A stretch of DNA of 13,553 bases, taken from NCBI GenBank assembly GCA_964536465.1, contig CAZHXQ010000048.1:1-13553 (forward strand), written 5' to 3'. Below the pieces are notes generated by a model, which was given only the letters and a program-made list of their open reading frames with translations, did no database searches and had not been told where the DNA came from. The stretch's first letter is position 1. Each line of letters starts with the position of its first letter. Of the stretch, positions 5,721 through 13,499 are shown in pieces. Position numbers and translations under genes: made by a program. This stretch comes from Mesolinea sp964536465 (GTDB taxonomy: Bacteria; Chloroflexota; Anaerolineae; Anaerolineales; Anaerolineaceae).

Positions 5721-7442
5721 ATGACCCAAAACAACACCCACCCGATCCCCAAACGCTGGAAAGTCTCGCCGCTTTTACCCGCCCATATCAGCCGGGAGCT
5801 ATCAGAGCATACTCCCTTCTTGCGTCAGCTGCTATTCAACCGTGGCGTTACCACGGCCGAAAGCGCACGCGCCTATCTGAGCGATGAATCTCCAACGGAT
5901 ACTGACCCATTTGCCTTAAAAGACATGGATAAAGCGGTTGCCATACTCCATAACGCTCTATCAAACAACAAAAACATTGCCATTTACGGTGACTATGACA
6001 CCGATGGTGTCACCGCCAGCGCCTTGCTCTACGAGTTACTCGATCAACTCGGTCAGGCCCCTCGGGTTTACATCCCCAATCGTTTTGATGAAGGCTACGG
6101 TCTTAATCTGGATGCCATGCGGCAGCTTGCCTCTGAAGGCACCAACCTCGTCATCACCGTCGATTGCGGTATCCGCTCACTGGAAGAGGTGGCGCTCGCC
6201 AAGCAACTGGGCATGGATGTGATCGTCAGCGACCATCACCTTCCAGGTAAACAACTGCCCGCTGCCGACGCGATTATTGATCCTCATCAACCCGGTGACC
6301 CTTACCCATACAAAATGCTGGCAGGAGTTGGCATGGCATATAAGATCGCCCGGGCGTACCTGCAGACCTATCCAACTGCGGATATTGACCCGCGTCAGTG
6401 GCTCGATTTGGTCAGCATCGGCACCGTGGTGGACATCGCCCCCCTGGATGGCGAGAACCGCGCTCTGGTCAAAGCCGGCTTGCAAGCCATGCGTTCAACC
6501 CGCAGGCAGGGGCTTTATTCCCTCATTCAGACCGCTGGCATTAAAATCGAACAACTAAATACCGGTCACCTCGGCTTTGCCATCGGACCCAGATTAAACG
6601 CTGCCGGTCGCATGGATTCAGCCCAGTTTGCCTTTGAATTACTGACCACCAGGGATATCTTCCGCGCGGGCGCCCTGGCGCAGCAGCTGGATAATTTTAA
6701 CCTTCAGCGCAAAGAAATCATGCACGCCATTCAGGAGCAGGTCATACAAGAGGCCTACGCCGGCGATCAGGATATACCCATTATCATCTCGATTTCAGAA
6801 GACTACGAAGCGGGGATCGTTGGTCTGGCTGCCGGAAGGGTCACTGAAACTTTCTACAAACCGGCTATCGTCGGACGCATCGAAGACGGAATAATCAAAG
6901 CTTCCTGCCGCTCGATTCCGGAATTTAATATCGTCGAAGCTCTGGACGAGTGTGGAGATCTTTTGGTCCATCATGGCGGTCATGCCATGGCTGCTGGACT
7001 GGGGTTGGAGTTCGGGCAGTTCGAAGCCTTTGCCGAGCGAATCGTGCAGGTCGCCCGCGAACGTTTATCCGGTATGGAACTGGCCCCCGATTTGGCAATT
7101 GACTACGAAATTGCTCTCGATCGCCTGAGACCCGAACATATCCCGAGCATCCTCTCTGACATTGCCCAACTTCAGCCGACCGGCACGAATAACCCGGACG
7201 CCTTATTTTGCAGCCGCAACTGCCGGGTCGCCCGCGCCTGGGCGGTTGGCGAGGGACGCCACCTCAAGCTGACCTTAGGGTCAGGCGCGCATCAATTTGA
7301 CGCCATCGCCTTCAATCAGGGTCATTGGATGCAGGACATGCCGCAATACATTGACGTCGCTTATGCCTTCGAGATTAACGACTACCAGGGCAGACAATCA
7401 CTGCAATTGAACGTGAAGGACATCAAGGCCAGCATGGAATGA
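5721..7442 (+). CDS. recJ: Single-stranded-DNA-specific exonuclease RecJ
   Basis: This 573-residue 5'-to-3' single-strand DNA exonuclease of the DHH superfamily acts in the cytoplasm in RecF-type recombination, mismatch repair and base-excision repair. Metal-binding motifs appear in order: YGDYDTDGVTASALL (89-103), ITVDCGIRS (145-153), the DHH motif in VSDHHLPG (169-176), GVGMAYK (202-208) and GTVVDIAPL (234-242). The DHHA1 domain carries HHGGHAMAAG (417-426), and the chain ends in an OB-fold-like region (about 440-573). Length matches E. coli RecJ (577). All key Asp and His residues are present. Start ATG 5721 is backed by AAAAGGA; an upstream in-frame TTG (5694) would add nine residues. Transcribed divergently from psuG and convergently with the acyltransferase gene. 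Confidence 0.95.
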   Translation: MTQNNTHPIPKRWKVSPLLPAHISRELSEHTPFLRQLLFNRGVTTAESARAYLSDESPTDTDPFALKDMDKAVAILHNALSNNKNIAIYGDYDTDGVTASALLYELLDQLGQAPRVYIPNRFDEGYGLNLDAMRQLASEGTNLVITVDCGIRSLEEVALAKQLGMDVIVSDHHLPGKQLPAADAIIDPHQPGDPYPYKMLAGVGMAYKIARAYLQTYPTADIDPRQWLDLVSIGTVVDIAPLDGENRALVKAGLQAMRSTRRQGLYSLIQTAGIKIEQLNTGHLGFAIGPRLNAAGRMDSAQFAFELLTTRDIFRAGALAQQLDNFNLQRKEIMHAIQEQVIQEAYAGDQDIPIIISISEDYEAGIVGLAAGRVTETFYKPAIVGRIEDGIIKASCRSIPEFNIVEALDECGDLLVHHGGHAMAAGLGLEFGQFEAFAERIVQVARERLSGMELAPDLAIDYEIALDRLRPEHIPSILSDIAQLQPTGTNNPDALFCSRNCRVARAWAVGEGRHLKLTLGSGAHQFDAIAFNQGHWMQDMPQYIDVAYAFEINDYQGRQSLQLNVKDIKASME

Positions 7443-7468
7443 CACTCACTCCCCATTTAAATGAGTGT
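7442..7468. terminator. Hairpin after recJ
   Basis: ACACTCA (7442-7448) pairs with TGAGTGT (7462-7468) right at the recJ stop, and CATTTAAATG (7454-7463) is an alternative self-complementary core. TCTTTT follows at 7471-7476 on the plus strand, a weak T-tract. A plausible but weak intrinsic terminator between convergent genes. Confidence 0.4.
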
Positions 7469-7553
7469 GATCTTTTGGTCCAATCCTTCCCGCACGAGAT
7501 TTGACCGGATTTGAACTGGCGCTCTGTGTTCCTTAATCAATGTTGTTGGGCAT

Positions 7554-8660
7554 TCACTGCGGTTCAGGGTCAATTTTGTACTGATGGCTCTGTTCTTCAA
7601 CCCGACCATTAGAATAAGATGACACGCTGCTTGCCTTCAGGATAACTGTCTGACCAGATTCATAAGCACGCTCTAACAGCCCCTTGAGCTCAGTCAGCGC
7701 TGTTTGCGCCTGAATACCATTTTCTACCCCCAACCGGTAGGTAAAAAAGCCCGGATTTTCTTCTAACAACTCGATCACCGACTGTATCGCCTTGGAAAAC
7801 TGCTTATTCCACCTGGGCTGCTCCTGTGGGAAAAGCGCCTGGACCGGTTTTTTCAAATTCTTGACCAGAGAATTGAGCATGACTGGTGTAAACAGGAACT
7901 GTGCCAGCGCGTCGGACCCTGAAAGGCTCACCGCCTGCATGGTGTCTTCGTTGTTTCCTCTCAGCACCTCGAGTTTGTAGACAGTCTGCTGTGGTACCAG
8001 CAGGAAATCGCGAGCGTCCACCAGCGCCCTGATTTTCCTTAACACCATGTCAGCATAATTCTGGTAGATTGTTTTGATCGCCTGGCTGCCATTTGCAATG
8101 CTCAGCGCTGGAATCGGCTTGCCAATTTTCATCTCAAGATGAGGACGTTTCAGCCTGAGCGTTTTAGCGATGCTCGCGTGAAAGCCGCTGAAACCGATCG
8201 GCACAACCACCGCCCCGGCTTTGTGGCTCAACCAGGCCACCCCAACTTGCGCCTCCATTTGACCCGGGTTCCAAACCCCCCCTTCCGGGAAAATCCCTAA
8301 AACGCCGTCCTGTTTGAGTACACCCAGCGCCTGGTTAATGGCTTTGCGATCCAGGTTTCCCCGATTGACCGGGATAAAGCCATAGAAGGCCACAATCTGA
8401 TCGATGAAACCTTCAAAGGGCAGGTCTCCGGCGCCCATAAATTCCACCTGGCGTTCAGGATAAACAGCCACAAGGATTGGCTCAAGGTTCGAAACGTGGT
8501 TTGCCGCCAGGATCACCGGACCCTCAGAGGGGATATTTTCCAGACCGCTGACCTCCAGGCGGGTAAGCAGACGAAACAGCCCTTTGCCAACCAGGTTCAT
8601 CACCTTTCTGCGGAAGCTGTTGCGTGGGTAAAGAATGTCAAATTCCTCTGGTTTGTTCAT
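7554..8660 (-). CDS. PlsC-family acyltransferase with long C-terminal extension
   Basis: Residues about 30-215 are an LPLAT/PlsC domain of the kind that acylates lysophosphatidate or related lysolipids at the membrane face. Motif I is NHVSNLEP (54-61) with catalytic-type H55. Motif II is GFIPVNR (94-100), motif III FPEGG (124-128) and motif IV VVPIG (151-155). Oddly, the HX4D motif reads HX4E here: codon GAG for E60. The remaining ~150 residues (about 216-368) match nothing I recognise and have no membrane span. Standard PlsC proteins are near 240-250 residues. The first ATG (8660) lacks a Shine-Dalgarno; an internal ATG (8600, Met21) is preceded by AAAGG but would sit very close to the domain. 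tRNA-Glu lies just upstream on the same strand. The substrate is unassigned. Confidence 0.75.
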   Translation of the reverse strand: MNKPEEFDILYPRNSFRRKVMNLVGKGLFRLLTRLEVSGLENIPSEGPVILAANHVSNLEPILVAVYPERQVEFMGAGDLPFEGFIDQIVAFYGFIPVNRGNLDRKAINQALGVLKQDGVLGIFPEGGVWNPGQMEAQVGVAWLSHKAGAVVVPIGFSGFHASIAKTLRLKRPHLEMKIGKPIPALSIANGSQAIKTIYQNYADMVLRKIRALVDARDFLLVPQQTVYKLEVLRGNNEDTMQAVSLSGSDALAQFLFTPVMLNSLVKNLKKPVQALFPQEQPRWNKQFSKAIQSVIELLEENPGFFTYRLGVENGIQAQTALTELKGLLERAYESGQTVILKASSVSSYSNGRVEEQSHQYKIDPEPQ

Positions 8661-8679
8661 GTCGATTTGCCCAGATCAA

Positions 8680-8699
8680 CCCGCTTCTGATCAAGCGGG
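8680..8699. other. Short hairpin between tRNA-Glu and the acyltransferase gene
   Basis: CCCGCTT (8680-8686) pairs with AAGCGGG (8693-8699) around CTGATC. On the minus strand it comes after the T-tract that follows the tRNA and about 20 nt before the acyltransferase ATG. It could form in the acyltransferase leader or aid 3' processing of the tRNA transcript. Confidence 0.4.
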
Positions 8700-8704
8700 A
8701 ACAG

Positions 8705-8714
8705 AAATAAAAAA
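8705..8714 (-). terminator. T-tract after tRNA-Glu
   Basis: Immediately after the discriminator base the minus strand reads TTTTTTATTT (complement of 8705-8714). The tRNA acceptor/T-arm helix just upstream could serve as the hairpin, so this may end the tRNA transcript. No stem of its own is present. Confidence 0.4.
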
Positions 8715-8787
8715 TGCCCCCACGGGAATTCGAATCCCGGTTTCGGCCTTGAGAGGGCCACGTCCTGGGCCACTAGACGATGGGGGC
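8715..8787 (-). tRNA. tRNA-Glu (anticodon CTC)
   Basis: On the minus strand the 73-nt gene folds fully. Acceptor GCCCCCA pairs with TGGGGGC, with discriminator A. D-arm GTC/GAC carries the TAGTGG loop typical of tRNA-Glu. The anticodon stem TGGCC/GGCCG (first pair T-G) holds loop CTCTCAA, anticodon CTC. The variable loop is AAAC and the T-arm CGGGA-TTCGAAT-TCCCG. CCA is not encoded. The 4-nt variable loop is normal for tRNA-Glu. Confidence 0.95.
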
Positions 8788-8799
8788 GTCAAGGAAGAA

Positions 8800-8828
8800 A
8801 TAATATCACGGTCTCATTTCAGCGTCAA
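8800..8828 (-). promoter_or_regulatory. Promoter of tRNA-Glu
   Basis: On the minus strand TTGACG (complement of 8823-8828) and TATTAT (complement of 8800-8805) are exactly 17 nt apart, each a 5/6 match. The predicted start near 8793 leaves a leader of about 5-6 nt before the tRNA. This is the best sigma70-type promoter in the window. Confidence 0.7.
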
Positions 8829-8923
8829 CGAATTTAACTCAGTTCGCTAAGAACGCAGCCCTTGGCAGACTTACGGTAGGCAGGCCTCCCTCTACATATC
8901 CGTGTTTTTATATCACAACCTTA

Positions 8924-8948
8924 TATAATAAGATTAATCACAAGGAGG
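8924..8948 (+). promoter_or_regulatory. -10 box and strong ribosome site of the aldo/keto reductase gene
   Basis: A perfect TATAAT (8924-8929) lies 24 bases before the ATG, with no good -35 at the expected distance. AAGGAGG (8942-8948) is a near-ideal Shine-Dalgarno four bases before the ATG at 8953 and fixes that start. Confidence 0.55.
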
Positions 8949-8952
8949 AACT

Positions 8953-9936
8953 ATGAATTATCGTCACTTAGGAAAATCAGGTCTCAAAGTTTCTGAACTA
9001 TCCTTTGGCTCCTGGGTCACTTACCACAACCAGGTCGATATCGATCATGCAAAACAACTGATGACGGCCGCGTGGGAACGCGGAGTAAACTTTTTTGATA
9101 ACGCCGAGGCCTATGCGCAGGGTGAATCTGAAAAGATCATGGGGCAGGCGCTGCGCGAACTGGGTTGGCCACGTGAGCAGTATGTGCTCTCTACCAAGAT
9201 CTTCTGGGGCGGCAAAACCCCTAACGAGATCGGTCTGAGTTTCAAACACATCGTCGAGGGCATGGATCGTTCGCTACGCAATTTCGGGCTCGACCACGTT
9301 GACCTGGTCTTTGCCCACCGGCCTGATCCCGATACCCCGATTGAAGAAACCGTTCGGGCCTTTAACCACGTCATTAATCAAGGCAAAGCCTTTTACTGGG
9401 GCACGTCAGAATGGCCGGCTGAAGCCATTCTAAAAGCCGCCAAAATCGCTAAAAAACACCACTTGATCGGGCCCACCATGGAGCAGCCCGAATACAACCT
9501 GCTTCACCGTACTCGCTTCGAACAGGAGTATGACATCCTCTACCGCAAACTCGGTCTGGGCACCACCACCTGGAGCCCGCTGAAATCCGGCATGCTCACA
9601 GGAAAATATCGCAGCGGCACTTTCCCTGAAGGCAGCCGCGCCAACCTGCCTGGCTACGAATGGCTGAAAGAAATGTTCAGCGATCCCAAGCGCATGCAGG
9701 CGGTCGAGAACCTGGCCAAAATCGCCGATGACCTGGGTGTAAGTCTGGCACAGATGTCTTTGGCCTGGATCCTCAAAAACCCCAACGTCAGCACGGTCAT
9801 CACCGGAGCCAGTAAGGTCAGCCAGATTGAAGAAAACTTCAAAGCACTGGAGGTTGTGCCGATGCTCAGCGACGACGTCATGGCACGCATTGAGGAGGCT
9901 TTGGCCGACTACCCTGATGATACTGAAGTAAATTAG
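8953..9936 (+). CDS. Aldo/keto reductase, potassium-channel beta-subunit-like
   Basis: This 327-residue NADP(H)-dependent oxidoreductase with a TIM-barrel fold is closest to the Kv-beta/YghZ branch of the family. It begins with YRHLGKSGLKVSELSFGSW (3-21), and the catalytic tetrad is intact: D49 and Y54 (FFDNAEAYAQGESE), K82 (VLSTKIFW) and H122 (LVFAHRPD). Animal Kv-beta subunits carry Asn at that last position, so this protein keeps the enzyme-like His. The C-terminal VITGASKVSQIEENFKAL (about 281-298) binds the cofactor phosphate. Length is typical. Physiological substrates are probably small carbonyl compounds but cannot be read from sequence. It is monocistronic: a strong ribosome site in front, an intrinsic terminator behind. 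Confidence 0.9.
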   Translation: MNYRHLGKSGLKVSELSFGSWVTYHNQVDIDHAKQLMTAAWERGVNFFDNAEAYAQGESEKIMGQALRELGWPREQYVLSTKIFWGGKTPNEIGLSFKHIVEGMDRSLRNFGLDHVDLVFAHRPDPDTPIEETVRAFNHVINQGKAFYWGTSEWPAEAILKAAKIAKKHHLIGPTMEQPEYNLLHRTRFEQEYDILYRKLGLGTTTWSPLKSGMLTGKYRSGTFPEGSRANLPGYEWLKEMFSDPKRMQAVENLAKIADDLGVSLAQMSLAWILKNPNVSTVITGASKVSQIEENFKALEVVPMLSDDVMARIEEALADYPDDTEVN

Positions 9937-9959
9937 GCCCAACCAGACAGCAAACCTTG

Positions 9960-9987
9960 ACGGAGCGAGTGAATCTCGTTCCGTTTT
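9960..9987 (+). terminator. Intrinsic terminator of the aldo/keto reductase gene
   Basis: ACGGAGCGAG (9960-9969) pairs with CTCGTTCCGT (9975-9984) as a 10-bp stem with one G-T pair and a TGAAT loop. It runs into TTTT (9984-9987). It lies 24 nt after the stop and before the gatC promoter, separating the two units. Confidence 0.65.
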
Positions 9988-10004
9988 GCATTGTACCCAT
10001 ACGG

Positions 10005-10032
10005 TATAATTTGCCCAGCGCATACCAAGGAA
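10005..10032 (+). promoter_or_regulatory. gatCAB promoter -10 and gatC ribosome site
   Basis: TATAAT (10005-10010) is a perfect -10; no matching -35 is seen at 16-18 nt. Predicted start is near 10017. AAGGAA (10027-10032) precedes the ATG at 10038 by five bases and decides the start over an in-frame TTG at 9957, which lies upstream of the promoter. Confidence 0.55.
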
Positions 10033-10037
10033 TAACC

Positions 10038-10346
10038 ATGACAATAAAACGCATCAGCCCCGAATTATTCGATAAACTGGTAGGTCTGGCAGCGCTTGAA
10101 TTGACTGCCGTAGAAAGCGCTTACCTGTATGAAGAAATGAACCATCAGCTTGCCTCTGTCGAAGCCCTGATTCAGATCCCTCTGCCTGATGATACTCAAC
10201 CATCGCTGCACGGGCTCGACCCACGGGGGGCTCCACCCCGTGAGGACGTGTGGCAGCCTTTTCCCAGCCCTGCCGCCATTATCGCGCTGGCACCTGAAAC
10301 AGAAGACGGCATGATCAGCGTGCCGGATGTCAAGGGGGCAAAATGA
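10038..10346 (+). CDS. gatC: Glutamyl/aspartyl-tRNA amidotransferase subunit C
   Basis: This 102-residue small subunit of the GatCAB amidotransferase wraps between GatA and GatB and stabilises the complex. The N-terminal helices (ISPELFDKLVGLAALELTAVESAYLYEEMNHQLASVEAL) give the standard GatC pattern, and the C-terminal ALAPETEDGMISVPDVKG is the family's closing motif (normally DG.F.VP.V). Length is usual (about 95-105). It is the first gene of the operon; its TGA overlaps the gatA ATG (ATGA). The start is set by AAGGAA at 10027. Confidence 0.92.
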   Translation: MTIKRISPELFDKLVGLAALELTAVESAYLYEEMNHQLASVEALIQIPLPDDTQPSLHGLDPRGAPPREDVWQPFPSPAAIIALAPETEDGMISVPDVKGAK

Positions 10347-11944
10347 GCCTGACTCGCTTAAGTGCCTTCGAAGTTGCTCAAAAAGTCCGCTCGGGTGAAA
10401 TTAAAGCCAGCGAGATGGTGGAATCATCGCTTGCTCAAATCAAAGCCGTAGACGGCGCAGCCGGTAAGCTGGAGCCTGTTAACCTGTCTGCTGAAGAGGA
10501 AAAGAAGGTTCACGCCTTCATCCAGGTGACCGAAGACCTGGCACTTTCACAAGCCGAACGGATTGAGCAGATGCTCGCAAATGGCAAATATCCCGGTTTG
10601 CTGGCGGGGGTACCGGTCTCTATCAAAGACATTTTTACTCTCGAGGGCAGTTATACGACTGCCGCTTCGAAAATTTTAGCCAATTTCAAGCCTCCTTATA
10701 CCGCTACTGCCGTTCAAAGGCTGATGGACGCCGGCGCGTTGGTGCTTGGTAAGGTTAACCTGGATGAGTTCACTTTTGGCTCCTCCAACGAATCCAGCGC
10801 ATTCCAACCTTCCACCAACAACCCCTGGAACACCGAACACGTCCCCGGGGGCTCATCAGGAGGTTCCGCTGCCAGCGTCGCCGCTCAGGAGGTCGCGCTG
10901 TCATTAGGCACCGACACTGGCGGCTCAATCCGCCAGCCGGCAGCTTTTTGTGGCGTGGTTGGACTGAAACCCAGTTACGGACGCGTATCTCGTCTGGGGC
11001 TGGTCGCCTTTGCTTCATCTTTAGATTGTCCCGGACCGATCTCGCGAGATGTACGCGATACAACCTTGATGCTCCAGGCAATTGCAGGCCATGACCCCAA
11101 AGACAGCACCTCCTCTGTCAGACCGGTCGATAACTATCTTGAAGCTCTGGAGCAGGACGTAAAGGGTCTGCGTATTGGGCTTACACCTGATTACGAAGCC
11201 GTTTACTACCCTGATTTGGAAAGCGGCGAAGTGCATTCAGAACCGGTCCAAAAGGAAGTGCGCGAGGCTGTTTTGCGAGCCGCGGATTTGCTCGCCAGAG
11301 CTGGTGCTGAGATCATCGAAAACGTGCCCATGCCCAACACCCGCTACGGCATCCCCACTTATTTTGTCATCTCCCGGGTTGAAGCCGCATCCAACCTGCA
11401 CCGCTTTGACGGCGTGAAATACGGCCATCGTACCGTTGAAAACGCAAGCGATCTAAACGAGCTGTACAGGCGCAGTCGGGCCGAGGGCTTTGGTCTGGAA
11501 CCCAAACTGCGCATCCTGATGGGTATGTATCTCTCAGCTGCCGAACACGCTTCGAGTTATTATCAAAAAGCGCTCAAAGTCCGCTCGTTAATCCGCAGCG
11601 ATTTCGACCGGGTTTTCGACCCGACAGGTGACTACCAGCTGGATGCCCTGCTCACACCCACCACCGCCACAACCGCCTTCAAACGCAGGGCCCTTTTCGG
11701 CAACTCGGTGCTGATGCAATACTCGGACCAAATGACCGTCGCCAGCAACCATGCCGGTGTGCCGGCATTGACCCTGCCAGGCGGGCTGGACGATAACAAT
11801 TTACCCATTGGGATCCAGTTTATTGGCAACGACTATCGCGAAGATATGATCTTGCGCATTGGGCACGTCTACGAGCAAGTGAGCGCAAACGAGAGCTGGC
11901 GCAAAGCGCAACCACAAGTACTCCAGGGCGAGGTGAAAGCATGA
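10343..11944 (+). CDS. gatA: Glutamyl/aspartyl-tRNA amidotransferase subunit A
   Basis: This 533-residue glutaminase subunit is an amidase-signature enzyme. It hydrolyses glutamine and passes ammonia to GatB to convert Glu-tRNA(Gln) or Asp-tRNA(Asn) to the amide form. The Ser-cisSer-Lys triad is intact: K95 in VPVSIKDIF, S171 in VPGGSSGGSAA and S195 in DTGGSIRQPA. The 24-residue spacing between the serines matches known amidases. It is about 45 residues longer than typical GatA (about 485). Extra sequence lies mainly in the N-terminal region (about 38-56, AAGKLEPVNLSAEEEKK) and in an acidic loop (DLESGEVHSEPVQ, about 293-305). Both ends overlap the neighbours by 4 nt, so all three subunits are likely made in step. 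Confidence 0.95.
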   Translation: MSLTRLSAFEVAQKVRSGEIKASEMVESSLAQIKAVDGAAGKLEPVNLSAEEEKKVHAFIQVTEDLALSQAERIEQMLANGKYPGLLAGVPVSIKDIFTLEGSYTTAASKILANFKPPYTATAVQRLMDAGALVLGKVNLDEFTFGSSNESSAFQPSTNNPWNTEHVPGGSSGGSAASVAAQEVALSLGTDTGGSIRQPAAFCGVVGLKPSYGRVSRLGLVAFASSLDCPGPISRDVRDTTLMLQAIAGHDPKDSTSSVRPVDNYLEALEQDVKGLRIGLTPDYEAVYYPDLESGEVHSEPVQKEVREAVLRAADLLARAGAEIIENVPMPNTRYGIPTYFVISRVEAASNLHRFDGVKYGHRTVENASDLNELYRRSRAEGFGLEPKLRILMGMYLSAAEHASSYYQKALKVRSLIRSDFDRVFDPTGDYQLDALLTPTTATTAFKRRALFGNSVLMQYSDQMTVASNHAGVPALTLPGGLDDNNLPIGIQFIGNDYREDMILRIGHVYEQVSANESWRKAQPQVLQGEVKA

Positions 11945-13380
11945 AAGATTACGAAGTGATCGTCGGGTTAGAAACCCACATTCAGCTCAACACCGTAACC
12001 AAAATTTTCTGCAGTTGCAAAGCCGACTCGTGGGAAGATGAGCCCAACACCAACATCTGCCCGGTTTGCAGCGGTCTGCCCGGGGTATTGCCAGTCTTAA
12101 ATGCCGAAGCAGTGCGCAAAGGCGCCATCCTGGCAGCGGCTGTGCAGGCGGAAATCAACCCCATATCTTACTTCGATCGCAAAAACTACTTTTACCCAGA
12201 CCTGCCCAAGGGTTACCAGATTTCCCAGTTTGACCAGCCCATCGGCAAAGGCGGGTACCTTGACCTGCCATTGGAAAACGGCCAAACTCGCCGGGTGCGT
12301 ATCCACAACCTTCATCTCGAAGAAGATGCCGGCAAGACCAAAACGGAACACGGCGCACGCCTGCTCGATTTCAATCGCTGTGGCGTGCCCTTGATTGAGA
12401 TGGTGACTGAACCCGACCTGCGCTCAGGGGACGAAGCCGCCCAATATCTGATTCGCCTTCGCCAGCTTTTACGCTGGATCGGCGTTTCAGAGGCTGACAT
12501 GGAGCGGGGGCACCTGAGATGCGACGCCAATGTTTCCATCCGGGAACGCGGCAGCGATGTTTTGAACACCAAGACCGAAATCAAAAATGTGAACTCCATC
12601 GATTCTGTCCGCCAGGCAATTGGTGAAGAAGCCAAACGCCAGATCGAACTGGTCGAGTCGGGCGGCAAAGTTCAGTCATTTACACTGGATTGGGATGCCG
12701 ACACAGGCAAACTGACCAAGATGCGTTCCAAAGAGACCGAGGCCGATTACCGCTACTTCCGTGAGCCCGATTTATTGCCGGTGGTATTCAGCGCTGACGA
12801 GATCGCGCAGATCCATGCGGGGTTGCCGGAATTGCCGCTGGCCAGACGCGCGCGCTTTGAGAAAGACTATCAACTCTCTCAGTATGACGCAGAGATCCTG
12901 ACCAGCGAACGCAGTTTGTCCGATTATTATGAAGCGGCGGTTCAGGCCTACAACGGCGAAGCCAAAGCGGTGGCCAACTGGATGATCAACGACCTCTCCC
13001 GCCTGCTCAATGACCTGGGCAAGACCGCTGATGAGTTGGTATTGAAGCCTGAAAACCTGTCAGAAATCATCCGCCTGGTGGATGAGGGTAAAATTAACGC
13101 TTCTACAGGCAAAAGCCTGCTCAATAAAGTGGAAAAAACGGGTAATTCCCCCGCCAGGATTGTTGAGGAAGAGGGTCTGGGTTTAATCGCGGATGCTGAT
13201 GCCTTGCGCTCGCAGATTGAATCTGTCCTGACTGGCGCTCCCGATGAGGTGGCAAATTTCCGCGCGGGCAAGGAGAGCTTGTTGGGCTGGTTTGTGGGGC
13301 AGGTGATGCGCGCCTCAGGCGGCAAAGCTGACCCTAAACGTACGCGAGAGATTCTGCTTGATTTATTGAACAAGCAATGA
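11941..13380 (+). CDS. gatB: Glutamyl/aspartyl-tRNA amidotransferase subunit B
   Basis: This 479-residue subunit activates the tRNA-bound Glu or Asp with ATP and performs the amidation using ammonia channelled from GatA. GLETHIQLN (9-17) supplies E11 and H13 of the metal/kinase site. A complete zinc knuckle is visible: C24 and C26, then C40 and C43 (FCSC...CPVCSG). The YFYPDLPKGYQISQ segment (about 80-93) and HLEEDAGKT are family signatures. The C-terminal part (about 325-479, including AVANWMINDLSRLL and FVGQVMRASGGKADP) is the YqeY-like tRNA-binding tail. Length is normal (about 475-485). It starts within the gatA stop (ATGA). No clear terminator follows before the tRNA-Gly promoter. Confidence 0.96.
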   Translation: MKDYEVIVGLETHIQLNTVTKIFCSCKADSWEDEPNTNICPVCSGLPGVLPVLNAEAVRKGAILAAAVQAEINPISYFDRKNYFYPDLPKGYQISQFDQPIGKGGYLDLPLENGQTRRVRIHNLHLEEDAGKTKTEHGARLLDFNRCGVPLIEMVTEPDLRSGDEAAQYLIRLRQLLRWIGVSEADMERGHLRCDANVSIRERGSDVLNTKTEIKNVNSIDSVRQAIGEEAKRQIELVESGGKVQSFTLDWDADTGKLTKMRSKETEADYRYFREPDLLPVVFSADEIAQIHAGLPELPLARRARFEKDYQLSQYDAEILTSERSLSDYYEAAVQAYNGEAKAVANWMINDLSRLLNDLGKTADELVLKPENLSEIIRLVDEGKINASTGKSLLNKVEKTGNSPARIVEEEGLGLIADADALRSQIESVLTGAPDEVANFRAGKESLLGWFVGQVMRASGGKADPKRTREILLDLLNKQ

Positions 13381-13462
13381 CCTGAATGGCATGCAGGGCA
13401 AGGCTAAGACTGGGCCACAGGTCTCTCAACCGTAAGAGGAACTGATTGCTCAGCGGAAAATA

Positions 13463-13490
13463 TTGACATTGTTTCTTTTTAGACTAAAAT
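13463..13490 (+). promoter_or_regulatory. Promoter of tRNA-Gly
   Basis: A perfect -35 TTGACA (13463-13468) and a -10 TAAAAT (13485-13490) are 16 nt apart. Predicted start near 13497 is just before the tRNA at 13500, matching the short leader seen for tRNA-Glu. Confidence 0.65.
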
Positions 13491-13499
13491 AGGAAATGC

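Noticed and set aside
8829..8846. GAATTTAACTCAGTTCG-like stretch as a second copy of the palindrome at 5651-5676
   Set aside because: It resembles only one arm, with mismatches and an insertion, and has no opposite arm. Similarity at this level in A/T-rich DNA is not convincing.
9430..10044. 204-codon open frame on the minus strand across the aldo/keto reductase gene
   Set aside because: It is antisense to a gene with an intact catalytic tetrad and strong ribosome site, resembles no family and runs through the terminator and gatC promoter. It is a shadow of codon bias.
12312..13373. Minus-strand frames of 118 and 141 codons opposite gatB
   Set aside because: Antisense to a full-length gatB, with low-complexity Ser/Arg-rich translations typical of shadow frames.
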